Below, one piece after another: positions 63,533 through 64,000 of a stretch of 64,000 bases of DNA. The translations under genes and the position numbers were made by a program. Position 1 is the first letter of the stretch. Each line of letters starts with the position of its first letter. The stretch is from CAYRFQ01 sp964423615. Its GTDB lineage: Bacteria > Planctomycetota > Planctomycetia > Gemmatales > Gemmataceae. The stretch is from NCBI GenBank assembly GCA_964423615.1, contig CAYRFQ010000011.1:1-64000 (forward strand). The letters run 5' to 3'. The notes below the pieces were generated by a model, which saw only the letters and a program-made list of their open reading frames with translations, was not told where the DNA came from and did no database searches.

Positions 63533-64000
63533 ATGCCCGTCACGAACTTGAAAGCTTTGGTTGGGAAGCTAAATGCGACTTGTCGTCGTTGCGTTGAAGA
63601 GGCGGCCTACTTGAGCCTCCAACAGACAAACTACGAGGTACAAATCGAGCACTGGTTCTTGAAGCTCTTGGAGAGGTCCGACTCCGACTTCGTTCGGATC
63701 TTGAAGCACTACGACGTGAACACCACCAAGGCGAACAAAGAACTCACCGAAACTATCGAGAAGTTCCAACGCGGGAACTCTCGCAATGCTCCCAGTTTCT
63801 CCCCCGAACTATTGGAACTCATTCGCGAAGCGTGGCTCCTGGCGTCTCTGGAATTCGGCTCTCCAGTGGTCCGATCGGGGTACCTTTTAACGGCATTATT
63901 GAACGAATCTTCACTTCTTCGAAAACTTCGTGACGGATGTCCCGAAATCTGCACCATAAAAGGGCACCAGTTGTTCGAGGACGTCCAGGTTTTGATCCGA
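63533..64000 (+). CDS. tssH: type VI secretion AAA+ disaggregase, N-terminal part
   Basis: 156 codons that run off the window. The Clp N-terminal domain of TssH/ClpV is easily recognised: LKALVGKLNATCRRCVEEAAYLSLQQTNYEVQIEHWFLKLLE (landmarks), FVRILKHYDV, and a second repeat starting SPELLELIREAWLLASLEFGSPVVRSGYLLTALL. TssH recycles the contracted VipA/VipB sheath. AGGAGAG lies nine bases before the ATG at 63533. The missing AAA domains lie beyond the edge. Other tss genes are probably downstream, outside this window. Confidence 0.9.
   Translation, partial: MPVTNLKALVGKLNATCRRCVEEAAYLSLQQTNYEVQIEHWFLKLLERSDSDFVRILKHYDVNTTKANKELTETIEKFQRGNSRNAPSFSPELLELIREAWLLASLEFGSPVVRSGYLLTALLNESSLLRKLRDGCPEICTIKGHQLFEDVQVLIR

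Noticed and set aside
1..64000. CRISPR array, insertion sequence, prophage or tRNA gene
   Set aside because: No regularly spaced direct repeats with unique spacers, no transposase or phage gene and no tRNA cloverleaf was seen on reading the spacers.

Overview
The window looks like a chromosomal segment of a planctomycete, possibly of the Gemmataceae. The indicators are a BBP7-type outer-membrane barrel protein, a TIGR03009-type secreted protein, several small signal-peptide proteins rich in Gly, His, Cys or Pro, tandem cadherin-like domains, and many single genes separated by repeat-rich spacers. This placement is inference from family distribution; there is no rRNA gene to confirm it. I see no tRNA, rRNA, CRISPR array, insertion sequence or prophage. 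One 100-base run of N (58191-58290) marks an assembly gap inside a repetitive gene. Region 0-10 kb: a PPC/DUF296 protein, a YbjN-like protein, a zinc-ribbon membrane protein, an M14 carboxypeptidase, and then trhO, a cmoA-like gene and cmoB. These three cover hydroxylation, cofactor synthesis and carboxymethylation for 5-oxyacetyl-uridine at the tRNA wobble position. They sit within 4.6 kb around a lipoprotein with a degenerate TraB/GumN domain. Region 10-20 kb: housekeeping genes (tyrS, mutM with a haem-motif sensor kinase 6 bases downstream, trpB, an mtnB-like gene) and a large secreted hydrolase. Region 20-28 kb: palindromic repeats, a FliA/WhiG-type sigma factor, small membrane proteins, an MBL-fold hydrolase preceded by a membrane-protein gene broken by an in-frame TAG, a methyltransferase and an aldo/keto reductase. 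A spacer then carries a sigma54-like promoter, about 280 nt of strongly self-complementary sequence and an intrinsic terminator, which together suggest an undescribed structured RNA. Region 28-42 kb: surface and secreted proteins (BBP7 barrel, YCF48-repeat plus CBM9-like protein, polysaccharide export lipoprotein, small secreted proteins), MlaE permease, methyltransferase and membrane proteins. Region 42-56 kb: a TPP riboswitch followed by an unknown four-helix membrane protein and thiC; a nicotinate phosphoribosyltransferase; secreted proteins; DUF971 beside an Mrp ATPase without the Fe-S CxxC; a radical SAM protein; a tandem pair of paralogous membrane proteins; and rpmI-rplT. Region 56-64 kb: a large DUF4347/cadherin/RTX surface protein, divergent from a complete Cdc48/p97-like double AAA ATPase, followed by the 5' end of tssH (clpV), the type VI secretion disaggregase, which runs off the window. 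The best candidates for something undescribed are the structured transcript at 27.8-28.1 kb, the riboswitch-controlled membrane protein, and the Cdc48/DUF4347/TssH neighbourhood.
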